Shown here: positions 7,594-14,270 of the stretch, one piece after another
How positions within the stretch are numbered: the stretch's first letter is position 1
Layout of the letters: every line of letters starts with the position of its first letter
Source: Boseongicola sp. SB0662_bin_57
GTDB taxonomy: Bacteria > Pseudomonadota > Alphaproteobacteria > Rhodobacterales > Rhodobacteraceae
Direction: 5' to 3'
Assembly (NCBI GenBank): GCA_009839535.1
Contig: VXPN01000321.1
Span: forward strand, 1-18,651
DNA: 18,651 nt
Made by a program: the position numbers and the translations under genes
The notes under the pieces: model-generated
The model's database searches: none
Seen by the model: only the letters and a program-made list of their open reading frames with translations
What the model was told of the DNA's origin: nothing

Positions 7594-8634
7594 TCAGTCC
7601 AGGATCGGCGTGTAGAGCACGCCGCCGTTGCTCCAGAGGTTGTTCAGGCCCCGCGCGAGCTTGTAGGGCGATCCTTCGCCCAGGTTCCGGTCGTAGATCT
7701 CCGCGAAGTTGCCCATTTCGGCGATCATTTCGCGTGCCCACGTGTCGCGCAGGCCGAGGCGCTCGCCCATGCCGGCGTCGACGCCCAGCAGGCGGGCCAC
7801 GGTGGGGTTCGGCGGATTGGCGACCATTTCATCGACATTCGACGACGTCACGCCAAGCTCTTCGGCCTTGATGAGCGCTGCCAGCATCCAGTTCACGATG
7901 TCGACCCAATCCTCGTCGCCTTGACGCATCGCGGCGGCGATGGGTTCGGCCGAAAGCTTGTCGCCAAGTATGACGTGCGCGTCGGCGTCCTCGAACTGGT
8001 TTGCCAGCAGGACGGCTATGGACGGACCCCATGCCGCGTAGGCGTCGCAGCGTCCGGCCTTGTACGCGCCGATCACCTCGGCGGTCTTCTCGAAACTGAC
8101 CATCGTGTGCTCGACGTTCTCGGCTTTCAAATGGTCAGCGACGATGCGTTCGATGGTGGTGCCGGCTGCCACGCAGACCGTGCCGCCGACGAGTTCGCTT
8201 GCCGTGGTGATGCCAAGTTCCTTGCGAACCATCAGTTGAGCCCCGCCAAAGAAATAGGGGATCGAGAACTGCAGGCCCAGCTCCGTGTCGCGACCCATGG
8301 TCCATCCCGTCGCCTTGATGACGACATCGACATCGCCCGACTGGAGCGCCGGGAAGCGCTGCGCCCAGCTGAGCGGCACGATCTGGTTCTTGTCCGGGTC
8401 GCCAAGGATCGCCACGGTCAACGCGCGACAAAGGTCGATGTCGAGCCCCTTCCACTCGTTCTTGTCGTTCACCTCGACAAATCCGAAGTAGCTGCCGTTG
8501 TGACCGGAGCACAAGAGCGTGCCCCGCTCCTGCACGGTCTTGAGCGTCTCGCTTTCCGCGAACGCCGAGGTTCCGATCCCAGACAAGCCAGCGACAGCAA
8601 CCGCTGCCGCAATCCATCCGCGCTTCATGGTCAT
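7594..8634 (-). CDS. aapJ: Amino-acid ABC transporter periplasmic binding protein, AapJ/BztA type
   Basis: This 346-residue exported protein carries a signal peptide (MTMKRGWIAAAVAVAGLSGI..., likely cleaved after AFA at about residue 26). The mature N-terminus is ETLKTVQERGTLLCSGHNGS, with GFVEVNDKNEWKGLDIDLCRA, DVVIKATGWTMGRDTELGLQF and a C-terminal YKLARGLNNLW, all typical of AapJ/BztA proteins. I chose the ATG at 8634 because AGGGAG lies seven bases upstream; the ATG two codons later also works. It heads the minus-strand operon with the two permeases. The ligand is a polar amino acid by family; the neighbourhood suggests, but does not show, an S-oxidised one. Confidence 0.93.
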   Translation of the reverse strand: MTMKRGWIAAAVAVAGLSGIGTSAFAESETLKTVQERGTLLCSGHNGSYFGFVEVNDKNEWKGLDIDLCRALTVAILGDPDKNQIVPLSWAQRFPALQSGDVDVVIKATGWTMGRDTELGLQFSIPYFFGGAQLMVRKELGITTASELVGGTVCVAAGTTIERIVADHLKAENVEHTMVSFEKTAEVIGAYKAGRCDAYAAWGPSIAVLLANQFEDADAHVILGDKLSAEPIAAAMRQGDEDWVDIVNWMLAALIKAEELGVTSSNVDEMVANPPNPTVARLLGVDAGMGERLGLRDTWAREMIAEMGNFAEIYDRNLGEGSPYKLARGLNNLWSNGGVLYTPILD

Positions 8635-8684
8635 TTTCCAACTCCCTGTCGTTCCATATGTCGGCACAGTGATTTCGTATACCG

Positions 8685-8713
8685 AGAATGGCAGCCACGA
8701 ACTGGCAAGTCAA
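8685..8713 (-). promoter_or_regulatory. Candidate promoter of amino-acid ABC operon
   Basis: On the minus strand TTGACT (8713-8708) and CATTCT (8690-8685) are 17 bases apart, placing the start of transcription near 8678. The 6-base palindrome GTATAC (8677-8682) would lie at +1, a possible operator core. The -10 is weak. Confidence 0.35.
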
Positions 8714-9101
8714 GAAAGATTGGGCCGGGACCGGCGCGCCGGGTTTCAGCCGCTTTGGATTCCGCCAGTTCCAGGCGACGCGGCCTGCGTGGATTCCGTG
8801 CCCTTTCCGGCTTCGCGGACCGTGCACGGGCGGGTCCTCGAGGCGATTGTCGCCTTGGTGCCGGGCTCGGGCGGCCGTGCATCTGGCCGGCGGTCGAAGG
8901 CGGCAATCACGGGACCGACGGTGGCCGCGTGCCGGATTCCGTTGACACTTGCCTCAAGATGTCGCCCCCTCCGTCAATGCGCGTCCGTCCTTCGCGCCCC
9001 GGCACGTCCCGGTGTCCGGGCGGCTCGAGCCCCGTTCGCGCCGGGACGTGCGCATCTGGCATTGCCGGACGCGCCTCGGCGTGGCTGGCACGTCCGTGCG
9101 G
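8714..9101. other. Non-coding gap between the ABC operon and the SDR/MDR operon
   Basis: About 390 bases without a supported gene. The open frames here on both strands translate to Arg/Pro/Ala-rich sequence with no recognisable domain, as expected of GC-rich non-coding DNA. The only clear structure is the inverted repeat at 9002-9051. An isolated TTGACA at 8942-8947 has no -10 and no plus-strand gene after it. Confidence 0.6.
9002..9051 (-). terminator. Long inverted repeat downstream of SDR gene
   Basis: GCACGTCCCGG (9002-9012) and CCGGGACGTGC (9041-9051) are perfect 11-base inverted repeats. They are separated by 28 bases that contain GGCTCGAGCC, itself a palindrome. The structure lies about 50 bases beyond the stop of the minus-strand SDR gene and may end its transcript. 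No T-run is present, so a Rho-independent terminator is not certain. Confidence 0.4.
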
Positions 9102-9869
9102 TCAGAACGGCGTGAAGGCCCCGTCGATCGTGTAGATGCTGCCATTGATGAACTTGGCGTCGTCCCGGCTCAGGAAGGCGGTCAGCGCGGCGACCTCGGA
9201 CGGCTCGCCATAGCGGCCAGCCGGAATTGCGGCGATCACCGTTTCGCGGGCACGTGCCGCGTCTTCGGGCGAGGCGTCCTTTTCCACGGCGGCCAGCATG
9301 TCGGTGTCGATCTGTCCCGGACAGATCGCGTTGATCCTGATCCCTTCGCCGGCATAGGCCTTTGCGCCGTTGCGGGTCAGCCCGATGACAGCGTGCTTGC
9401 TGGCGCAGTAGGCGGGCATCGTCGCGCGCCCTCCGAACAGGCCGGCGACGGACGAGACGTTTATGATCGTGCCGCCGCCGTTCCTGCGCAGGGCGGGAAC
9501 GGCGTGCTTCATCATCAGGAAGACGCCCGTGACGTTGACTTCCATGACGCGCGAGAAGGCGTCGAGGGTCTGCTCCTCGATCAGCCCGCTTTCGCCGACG
9601 ACACCGGCGCCGTTGAACACGACGTCGAGCTTGCCGAATTCGGATTCTGCCCGTTCGACAAGCCCGCGCGCGTCCTCTTCCCTTGACACGTCGGACCGGT
9701 GCGCGACGACGTTCGGGCCGATGCTCTCGATCTCGTCAAGCCGGTCCGCGTTCCTGCCCGATGCAATGACCGTCGCGCCGTCATCGACGAGGCGCCTGAC
9801 CGTGGCGACACCGATGCCACCCGTCGCGCCCGTGACGATGACAATCTTGTTCGCAAGTGGCTGGTCCAT
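9102..9869 (-). CDS. Short-chain dehydrogenase/reductase (classical SDR)
   Basis: This 255-residue cytosolic oxidoreductase has all classical SDR marks. These are TGATGGIG (13-20, NAD(P) binding), NGAG in place of NNAG (86-89), Asn112 in VNVTG, Ser139/140 in NVSSVAG, and YCASK with catalytic Tyr154 and Lys158. Then come ICPGQIDTDM and a conserved C-terminal GSIYTIDGA. Length is typical. It starts three bases after the stop of the MDR gene, with no strong ribosome binding site of its own, so it is probably translationally coupled. The substrate is not deducible. Pairing with a quinone-oxidoreductase-like enzyme behind an HxlR regulator suggests detoxification of a reactive carbonyl or quinone, which is inference. 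Confidence 0.92.
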   Translation of the reverse strand: MDQPLANKIVIVTGATGGIGVATVRRLVDDGATVIASGRNADRLDEIESIGPNVVAHRSDVSREEDARGLVERAESEFGKLDVVFNGAGVVGESGLIEEQTLDAFSRVMEVNVTGVFLMMKHAVPALRRNGGGTIINVSSVAGLFGGRATMPAYCASKHAVIGLTRNGAKAYAGEGIRINAICPGQIDTDMLAAVEKDASPEDAARARETVIAAIPAGRYGEPSEVAALTAFLSRDDAKFINGSIYTIDGAFTPF

Positions 9870-9872
9870 GGG

Positions 9873-10886
9873 TTACGCGCCGTGGAACCCGTCGAGCACG
9901 GTCTTGCCGATGGCCGAGCCGGCTTCCTGGTGCGCCAGCGCCTCGCGCAGGCTGTCTTCGCTCATCGTGCCGCAATGCTTGTTCACGGTCGAGATCAGTT
10001 CGCCGTCGTCCAGCATGTCCGCCACCCGGCAAAGGAGCTTGTGCTGCGCGTCCATGTCCTCGGTCTTGAACATTGAGCGCGCGAACATGAATTCCCAGCT
10101 GTAGGACAGCGCCTTGAGCTTGATCTTCGAGATGTCGATGCCCTGAGGGTCGTCGATCAGGGCGATATGGCCGCGCGGCTTGACGAGGTCGATGATGGCG
10201 TCGAAGTGCTTGTCGGTCTGATTCAGCGTCGCGACGTATTTCGGCGTGATTCCAAGCGCATTCAGCTCTTCGTTCAGGGGCTTGCGGTGATTGGCGACAT
10301 GGTCCGCGCCCATTTTCGTGACCCATGCCGAGGTGTCGTCGCGCGATGCGCTTGCCACGACGGTCAGGCCGGTCAGCTTCTTGGCCAGCTGGATCAAGAT
10401 GGAACCCACGCCGCCGGCGGCGCCGACGATCAGGATGGCCTCGCCGGCGCCTTCGCCTTCCCGGATGGCGAAACTGTCGAACAGCATCTCCCAGGCGGTG
10501 ATGCTGGTCAGCGCCATGCCCGCCGCCTCTGAAAAGCTGAGCGAAGAGGGCTTGCGGCCGACCAGGCGCTCGTCCACTGCCTGGAACTCCGCGTTGCTTC
10601 CGGGGCGGGTGAATTCGCCGGCGTAGAAGACCTCGTCGCCTGGACGGAATGCCGTCACGTCCGCGCCGACCTCCTTCACGACGCCTGCGGCATCGAATCC
10701 GAGGATGCGCGGGCCGCCTTCGGGCTGCCGATTGGCCCGCACCTTGACGTCGACCGGATTGACCGAAACGCCACGCACCTCCACCAGAAGGTCATGCGGG
10801 CCGGGCACCGGCATCTCCGCGTCGAACCCGACGACCGATGTCGGGGCCGAGATCGGGCCCCTGTCCGTGTATCCTAGGGCTTTCAT
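9873..10886 (-). CDS. Zinc-independent quinone oxidoreductase/MDR family enzyme
   Basis: This 337-residue medium-chain dehydrogenase/reductase resembles NADPH:quinone oxidoreductases and the 'zinc-binding alcohol dehydrogenase family' group. The GroES-like half contains VEVRGVSVNPVDVKVR and GFDAAG (63-68). The Rossmann half has GAAGGVGSILIQLAK (155-169) with AAGGVG binding NAD(P)H. The Cys/His zinc ligands of alcohol dehydrogenases are absent. The ATG at 10886 has AAGGAG seven bases upstream, so longer readings of the frame are not real. It is the first gene of a two-gene minus-strand operon and is divergent from an HxlR regulator, an arrangement known for QorR/qor2 in Corynebacterium. The likely role is two-electron reduction of quinones or enones. 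Confidence 0.9.
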   Translation of the reverse strand: MKALGYTDRGPISAPTSVVGFDAEMPVPGPHDLLVEVRGVSVNPVDVKVRANRQPEGGPRILGFDAAGVVKEVGADVTAFRPGDEVFYAGEFTRPGSNAEFQAVDERLVGRKPSSLSFSEAAGMALTSITAWEMLFDSFAIREGEGAGEAILIVGAAGGVGSILIQLAKKLTGLTVVASASRDDTSAWVTKMGADHVANHRKPLNEELNALGITPKYVATLNQTDKHFDAIIDLVKPRGHIALIDDPQGIDISKIKLKALSYSWEFMFARSMFKTEDMDAQHKLLCRVADMLDDGELISTVNKHCGTMSEDSLREALAHQEAGSAIGKTVLDGFHGA

Positions 10887-10947
10887 GGGCGTACTCCTTG
10901 CTTTCTGTTCAGGAACCCGGGTGCCAAGCTGCGCCCAATCCTCGAAT

Positions 10948-10976
10948 TTGACAAGTACCCACATTTTTGTAAGTAT
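10948..10976 (+). promoter_or_regulatory. HxlR gene promoter with candidate operator repeats
   Basis: TTGACA (10948-10953) and AAGTAT (10971-10976) are 17 bases apart, upstream of the HxlR gene. Direct repeats of AAGTA occur at 10953-10957 and 10971-10975, and the block is much more AT-rich than its surroundings. AAGTA-like half-sites occur in some HxlR/DUF24 operators, so this may be the site through which the regulator controls itself and the divergent MDR-SDR operon. Confidence 0.4.
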
Positions 10977-11004
10977 TGGAATGGGACTCCGGGAGGCGGC
11001 GGGA

Positions 11005-11388
11005 ATGACAAGAAGGTACAACTGGAAAACCGGGTGCGATGTCGAAGCGACGCTGAGCGTCATCGGGGGGCGTTGGAAACCGATCCTCGTCTGCCGGCTG
11101 CTGAACGGGCGCAAGCGCTTCAGCGAGCTGTGCAGGCTTGCACCGAACGCGACCGAACGCATGATCACGCTCCAGCTGCGGGAACTGGAGGCCGACGGCA
11201 TCATATCAAGGCACGTCTTTCGCGAGGTGCCTCCGCGCGTCGAGTACGAGGTGACAGAGATGGGACGGAGCCTCCAGCCCATCATCGAAGCCATGCAGGA
11301 CTGGGGCAGGGGCTTCAAGAAGACGCGTCTTGTGCAGGAAAGCCAGGCGCTTGAAACGGAAGCCGCGCCTGACCGATGCGAGACTTGA
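11005..11388 (+). CDS. HxlR/DUF24 family regulator with N-terminal sensing Cys
   Basis: This 127-residue winged-helix protein begins MTRRYNWKTGCDVEATLSVI, the typical HxlR opening, and continues with GGRWKPILVCRLL, RFSELCRLAPNATERMITLQL (recognition region) and a wing around FREVPPRVEYEVTEMG. Cys11 corresponds to the conserved redox-sensing cysteine of the family (YodB, HypR, QorR); Cys30 and Cys43 are also present. The ATG at 11005 has GGAGG about eight bases upstream; an in-frame ATG at 10981 sits in the promoter region and is less likely. It is divergent from the quinone-reductase-like operon and probably represses it until electrophiles or oxidants modify Cys11. That role follows from family precedent, not from direct evidence. 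Confidence 0.92.
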   Translation: MTRRYNWKTGCDVEATLSVIGGRWKPILVCRLLNGRKRFSELCRLAPNATERMITLQLRELEADGIISRHVFREVPPRVEYEVTEMGRSLQPIIEAMQDWGRGFKKTRLVQESQALETEAAPDRCET

Positions 11389-11415
11389 TCGCCCTGCCAT
11401 TATGCTGTAGCGCGG

Positions 11416-11434
11416 AGAGGTCAGACGTCTTGCC
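11416..11434. promoter_or_regulatory. Candidate GntR autoregulatory operator
   Basis: AGAGGTCAGACGTCTTGCC combines AGAGGTCAGAC, identical to the start of the palindrome at 12388, with GTCTTGCC, nearly identical to the right arm (GTCTTACC) of the operator at 12382-12415. It contains the 8-base palindrome AGACGTCT. It lies 28 bases before the gntR start, just after a TATGCT element (11401-11406). Confidence 0.6.
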
Positions 11435-11461
11435 GGGCATCTGAATTGCGTCCCGTCACGA

Positions 11462-12298
11462 GTGGAGAAGGCTACGCTGGCCGATCCGACAGACATAACC
11501 GTGCGCCTTCGCAAGATGATCGAATCCGACTTTGAAGACGGCGATCGCTTGCCTTCGGAAGTGAAGCTCTCGGAAACCCTCGGCGTCAGCCGCGCCAAGT
11601 TGCGCGAAGCCTTCGGGGTGCTCTGGCAGGCGGGATTGATCGAGAAGAAGTGGGGCGTCGGGACAATCGTGTGCAAGCCGAAGGACTCCAATCGCGTGGT
11701 CGTCCCGCTGCCCTACATCCGGAGTGCGCCCGCGCTGATTCGGGAAAGCGGCCAGGACCCTTCGCTGTCGGATCTGGCGATCGTGCGCGGACCGGCGGAC
11801 GCGACGGTGGCGGACCTGCTCGACATTCCGCATGCCAGCGCGTTCTGGATGATCGACCGCGTGTTCTGTGCGGACGACGTGCCGATACAGCGCACCATAG
11901 ATGCCGTGCCGGCGACCATCGAGGGCGTGGCGTTCGATGCCACCGGCTTTGACGTGAACACGAACACTCTCGTTGCGATGTTCGCGGCACAGCTCAACAG
12001 CAAGCTCCAGCGATCGGACGGCCGGGTTACGGTGGTGCCGGCACCGGCGGACACCGCGAAGTCCCTGCGGCTGCGGGATGCGGATCCGGTGCTTCTTGTC
12101 GAGTACAGCACGTATTCCAATCAAGGAACGATCGTGTGCTACTCGGCCACCTGGTACAACACGTCTCGCGTCGATGTCAGGTTCGCCGCCGAGCGGCCGG
12201 ATGCGATGGACATCCAGGGAAGCATTCCCGAGGTTGCGCGAAAGCCCCTGCCGCCTTTCCGGGTGAGTTCTCGCTTGAGCGCACTCAATCAAGCCTGA
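11462..12298 (+). CDS. GntR family regulator with UTRA domain
   Basis: This 278-residue regulator has a GntR winged helix at about residues 8-72 (RLRKMIESDFEDGDRLPSEV, then LSETLGVSRAKLREAFGVLW and GLIEKKWGVGTIV). It is followed by a C-terminal effector-binding UTRA-like (HutC-type) domain at about 95-240, including FWMIDRVFCADDVPIQRTI and PVLLVEYSTYSNQGTIVCYS. It begins with GTG, and no Shine-Dalgarno motif is evident; later ATGs would cut into the DNA-binding domain. The gene immediately precedes the SDR/transketolase/TRAP operon on the same strand. Matching candidate operators lie before both, so it is most likely the operon's substrate-responsive repressor and controls itself. The effector is unknown. 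Confidence 0.92.
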   Translation: MEKATLADPTDITVRLRKMIESDFEDGDRLPSEVKLSETLGVSRAKLREAFGVLWQAGLIEKKWGVGTIVCKPKDSNRVVVPLPYIRSAPALIRESGQDPSLSDLAIVRGPADATVADLLDIPHASAFWMIDRVFCADDVPIQRTIDAVPATIEGVAFDATGFDVNTNTLVAMFAAQLNSKLQRSDGRVTVVPAPADTAKSLRLRDADPVLLVEYSTYSNQGTIVCYSATWYNTSRVDVRFAAERPDAMDIQGSIPEVARKPLPPFRVSSRLSALNQA

Positions 12299-12351
12299 CT
12301 GACGCATCGCATCAAGGGCGCGTGCGCATCAATTCCCCCAAAAGTTCGTGC

Positions 12352-12378
12352 TTGACTCGGGTGGCGTGAGTTCATAGT
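12352..12378 (+). promoter_or_regulatory. Candidate promoter of SDR/transketolase/TRAP operon
   Basis: TTGACT (12352-12357), preceded by C as in many alphaproteobacterial -35 elements, is followed by CATAGT (12373-12378), a four-of-six -10 match. Spacing is 15 bases, slightly short. The predicted transcription start near 12385 falls inside the large inverted repeat at 12382-12415. Confidence 0.5.
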
Positions 12379-12381
12379 GAT

Positions 12382-12415
12382 CAGGTAAGAGGTCAGACCT
12401 CTGACGTCTTACCTG
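12382..12415. promoter_or_regulatory. 34-nt GntR operator: nested palindromes with FadR-like core
   Basis: Outer arms CAGGTAAGA (12382-12390) and TCTTACCTG (12407-12415) are perfect reverse complements. Inner arms GTCAGA (12392-12397) and TCTGAC (12400-12405) pair on the same axis; only the single G pair between them (12391/12406) and the central CC fail. A second perfect 15-base palindrome, AGAGGTCAGACCTCT (12388-12402), overlaps on a shifted axis and contains GGTCnGACC, the core of FadR-type GntR operators. The site covers the predicted transcription start, an expected place for a repressor. The element could also fold as RNA near the 5' end of the message. Confidence 0.7.
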
Positions 12416-12471
12416 TTTGGCAGCGATGCTCGGGATCCGGCGCCTTCGGACAGGCTGGGGAGGAGACAGAC

Positions 12472-12489
12472 ATGCGCATCTTGCCGTGA
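12472..12489 (+). CDS. Five-codon leader ORF (MRILP) overlapping the SDR start
   Basis: ATG CGC ATC TTG CCG TGA follows GGGGAGGAG (12457-12465) at an ideal distance, while the SDR gene's only plausible start, GTG at 12486, overlaps its stop (GTGA). Either the short ORF is translated and couples initiation at GTG, or the ATG is the true SDR start and one base is missing or extra here. I cannot separate these from sequence alone. Confidence 0.45.
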   Translation: MRILP

Positions 12490-13256
12490 GGGCTCATTGC
12501 CTCATCACAGGCGGTGCCGGAGCAATGGGGGCCGCGACAGCCCGGCTTGCGGCGAAGGGCGGGTACGCCGTCTCGCTGCTGTCGCTCGAATCCGAGCGGG
12601 ACAGCGCGCTGCGTCTCGTCAAGGAAATCGTGGATTCCGGCGGTTCCGCGACCTTCATTCCTGCAGACGTGTCTTCCGAAGAGAGCATTGTTCGCGCGTA
12701 CGAGACCGCGACCGAGGTCCATGGAACTCCGACAGGCGTCTTGCATGCAGCCGGCGTCTTCGTGAATGCCGTGGTCCGTGACCTGGATTTCGCGGCCATC
12801 TCCATGATGATCGCGATAAATCTCACCGGACTCATGATCTGCTGCCGCGAGGCCACCCGCCTGATGTCCACTGAATCTGGCGGGCGGGGCGGTTCGATCG
12901 TCAATGTCTCGTCCATGGCGGCGACCATCGGCGGCCGGCCCGGGCACAGTGTCTACGCCGCAACAAAGGGCGCCGTGGACGTGTTCTCGAAAGGGTTCGC
13001 GAAGGAAGTCGCCCGCGAGGGCATTCGGGTGAACACCGTGAGACCCGGCGCCGTCGCAAGCGCCATGACCGCCGGTCTCGACGCCGATCCCGAAGTCAGG
13101 AAGACCGTCGAGGAGTCCATTCCGATGGGGCGGATCGGGCGGCCGGAGGAAATCGCCGACATCGCGATGTGGCTGATGTCGCCTGCGTCTTCGCTGGTGA
13201 CGGGCGCACATATCGATGCGGGCGGGGGAGGGTTCAATGTCGCCGGTTCCGTCTGA
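12486..13256 (+). CDS. Short-chain dehydrogenase/reductase, first gene of the transketolase/TRAP operon
   Basis: This 256-residue classical SDR (counting from GTG) shows TGGAGAMG (8-15, cofactor binding), HAAG in place of NNAG (87-90), Asn112 in INLTG, Ser142/143 in NVSSMA, and YAATK with catalytic Tyr157 and Lys161. Then come RVNTVRPGAV and a C-terminal HIDAGGG. It probably oxidises or reduces a hydroxyl of the imported sugar or sugar acid using NAD(P). In-frame starts further upstream (TTG 12417, ATG 12426) would begin in or beside the operator and add a tail with no SDR similarity. The strongest ribosome binding site points to ATG 12472 in another frame. It leads the operon and is 66 bases from the transketolase genes. 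Confidence 0.9.
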   Translation: MRAHCLITGGAGAMGAATARLAAKGGYAVSLLSLESERDSALRLVKEIVDSGGSATFIPADVSSEESIVRAYETATEVHGTPTGVLHAAGVFVNAVVRDLDFAAISMMIAINLTGLMICCREATRLMSTESGGRGGSIVNVSSMAATIGGRPGHSVYAATKGAVDVFSKGFAKEVAREGIRVNTVRPGAVASAMTAGLDADPEVRKTVEESIPMGRIGRPEEIADIAMWLMSPASSLVTGAHIDAGGGGFNVAGSV

Positions 13257-13322
13257 ACGCCGTCGCGCGCCCCGCATCCGCCGCGGGTCGCTGAAAGGCG
13301 CCGCATCGAGGAAGTCCGACAC

Positions 13323-14270
13323 ATGCTCCTAGCAAGAGAAGATCGCGAGAAGGTCCCGTCGGCCTTCGACGACATCAGTTTCGACCTCTGCAGGCGGCGT
13401 GACAACGTCATCATGATGAGCGCGGACCTGAGCCAGTACGTCGATCTCTACAAGGTGACCAGGGAGCTCCCCGAGCAGTACGTCGATGTCGGCATGGCCG
13501 AGCAGAACCTCGTGGGTGTCGCGGCAGGGCTGGCCAAGGCGGGTTTCGTGCCGGTCGCGACCACCTTTGGCAGCTACGCCTCGCGCCGGTGCTTCGACCA
13601 GATGCTGATCTGCATGGGCACCAGCAGGAACACTGGCATTGTCATGGGATTCACTCCCGGCATCGCGAGCCCCGCGCCCATTCACCACCAAGGCACCGAG
13701 GACCTGGGCATGACCCGGGCGATCCCGCACGCCACCGTCATCGACGCAATGGACGTCACGGACCTGGCGCAGGCGCTGGATCTGGCTTGCGACACGCCTG
13801 GTCTCGTCTACATGCGCGGGCATCGCGGATCCACGCCGCGCATGCTGGATCCAACCAAGTTCAAGTTCGAGCTGGGCAAGACATATCCGCTGCGAACAGG
13901 TTCGGGGGTCGGTATCATTTCCTGCGGCCATGCCTCGCAATGGGCGGTCGAGGCGTCGGACCTGCTCGTGGACCGCGACTTTGACCACTCCCTGCTGCAT
14001 GTGCCGACGATCAAGCCGGTGAACGAACGGGAGCTCGTCGACTACTGCTTTGCCCATGACCAGATCGTGACGGTCGAGAACCACCAGATCTCGACCGGGC
14101 TGGGCGGGCTCGTGAGCGAGATCGTCGGCAAGGTCGGCCGCGGGCCGCGCATCACGCGCATTGGCGTGCCGGACAGCTGGGCGCCGGGCGGGTCGATCAC
14201 GCACATTCGCAGGCATTTCGGGCTGGATGCAGACGCCTTGGCCACGCGGGTCGAGGAGGTCATGCAATGA
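13323..14270 (+). CDS. Transketolase C-terminal-half subunit (pyrimidine-binding and C-terminal domains)
   Basis: This 315-residue protein corresponds to the C-terminal half of a transketolase. It contains MMSADLSQ, YVDVGMAEQNLVGVAAGLA with the cofactor-activating Glu60, an HHQGTEDLGMTRAIPHATV loop, and a transketolase C-terminal domain from about residue 190 (GVGIISCGHAS ... VENHQISTGLGGLVSEIVG). With the next gene it should build a two-subunit, TPP-dependent enzyme moving a two-carbon ketol unit. GAGGAAG about ten bases upstream supports the ATG. It is listed first, ahead of the TPP-binding half, the reverse of the usual order in split transketolases. The 4-nt ATGA overlap with the next gene implies coupled synthesis. 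Catabolic split transketolases are known, for example in apulose use; the substrate here is unknown. Confidence 0.9.
   Translation: MLLAREDREKVPSAFDDISFDLCRRRDNVIMMSADLSQYVDLYKVTRELPEQYVDVGMAEQNLVGVAAGLAKAGFVPVATTFGSYASRRCFDQMLICMGTSRNTGIVMGFTPGIASPAPIHHQGTEDLGMTRAIPHATVIDAMDVTDLAQALDLACDTPGLVYMRGHRGSTPRMLDPTKFKFELGKTYPLRTGSGVGIISCGHASQWAVEASDLLVDRDFDHSLLHVPTIKPVNERELVDYCFAHDQIVTVENHQISTGLGGLVSEIVGKVGRGPRITRIGVPDSWAPGGSITHIRRHFGLDADALATRVEEVMQ

Noticed and set aside
433..8668. Shared 11-mer ATGTCGGCACA near the rhodanese start and upstream of the ABC operon.
   Set aside because: Dozens of 11-mer matches are expected by chance in a window of this size, and the positions relative to the genes differ.
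8672..8689. Apparent palindrome around GTATAC as a further IclR operator.
   Set aside because: Beyond the 6-base GTATAC core the arms do not pair consistently, and the motif does not match the GAAA-N5-TTTC form of the other two sites.
8519..9115. Possible small proteins in the gap upstream of the ABC operon.
   Set aside because: Composition is Arg/Pro/Ala-rich, there is no plausible ribosome binding site, and the frames overlap the binding-protein gene and its promoter.
10912..10927. Sigma54-like element on the minus strand upstream of the MDR gene (TTGGCACCCGGGTTCC).
   Set aside because: The -24 half is good, but the required GC of the -12 half is missing (TTCC instead of TTGC), and no sigma54 activator gene is nearby.
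12417..12485. Upstream TTG 12417 or ATG 12426 as the SDR start.
   Set aside because: They lie at the edge of the operator, lack a ribosome binding site and add a tail with no SDR similarity.
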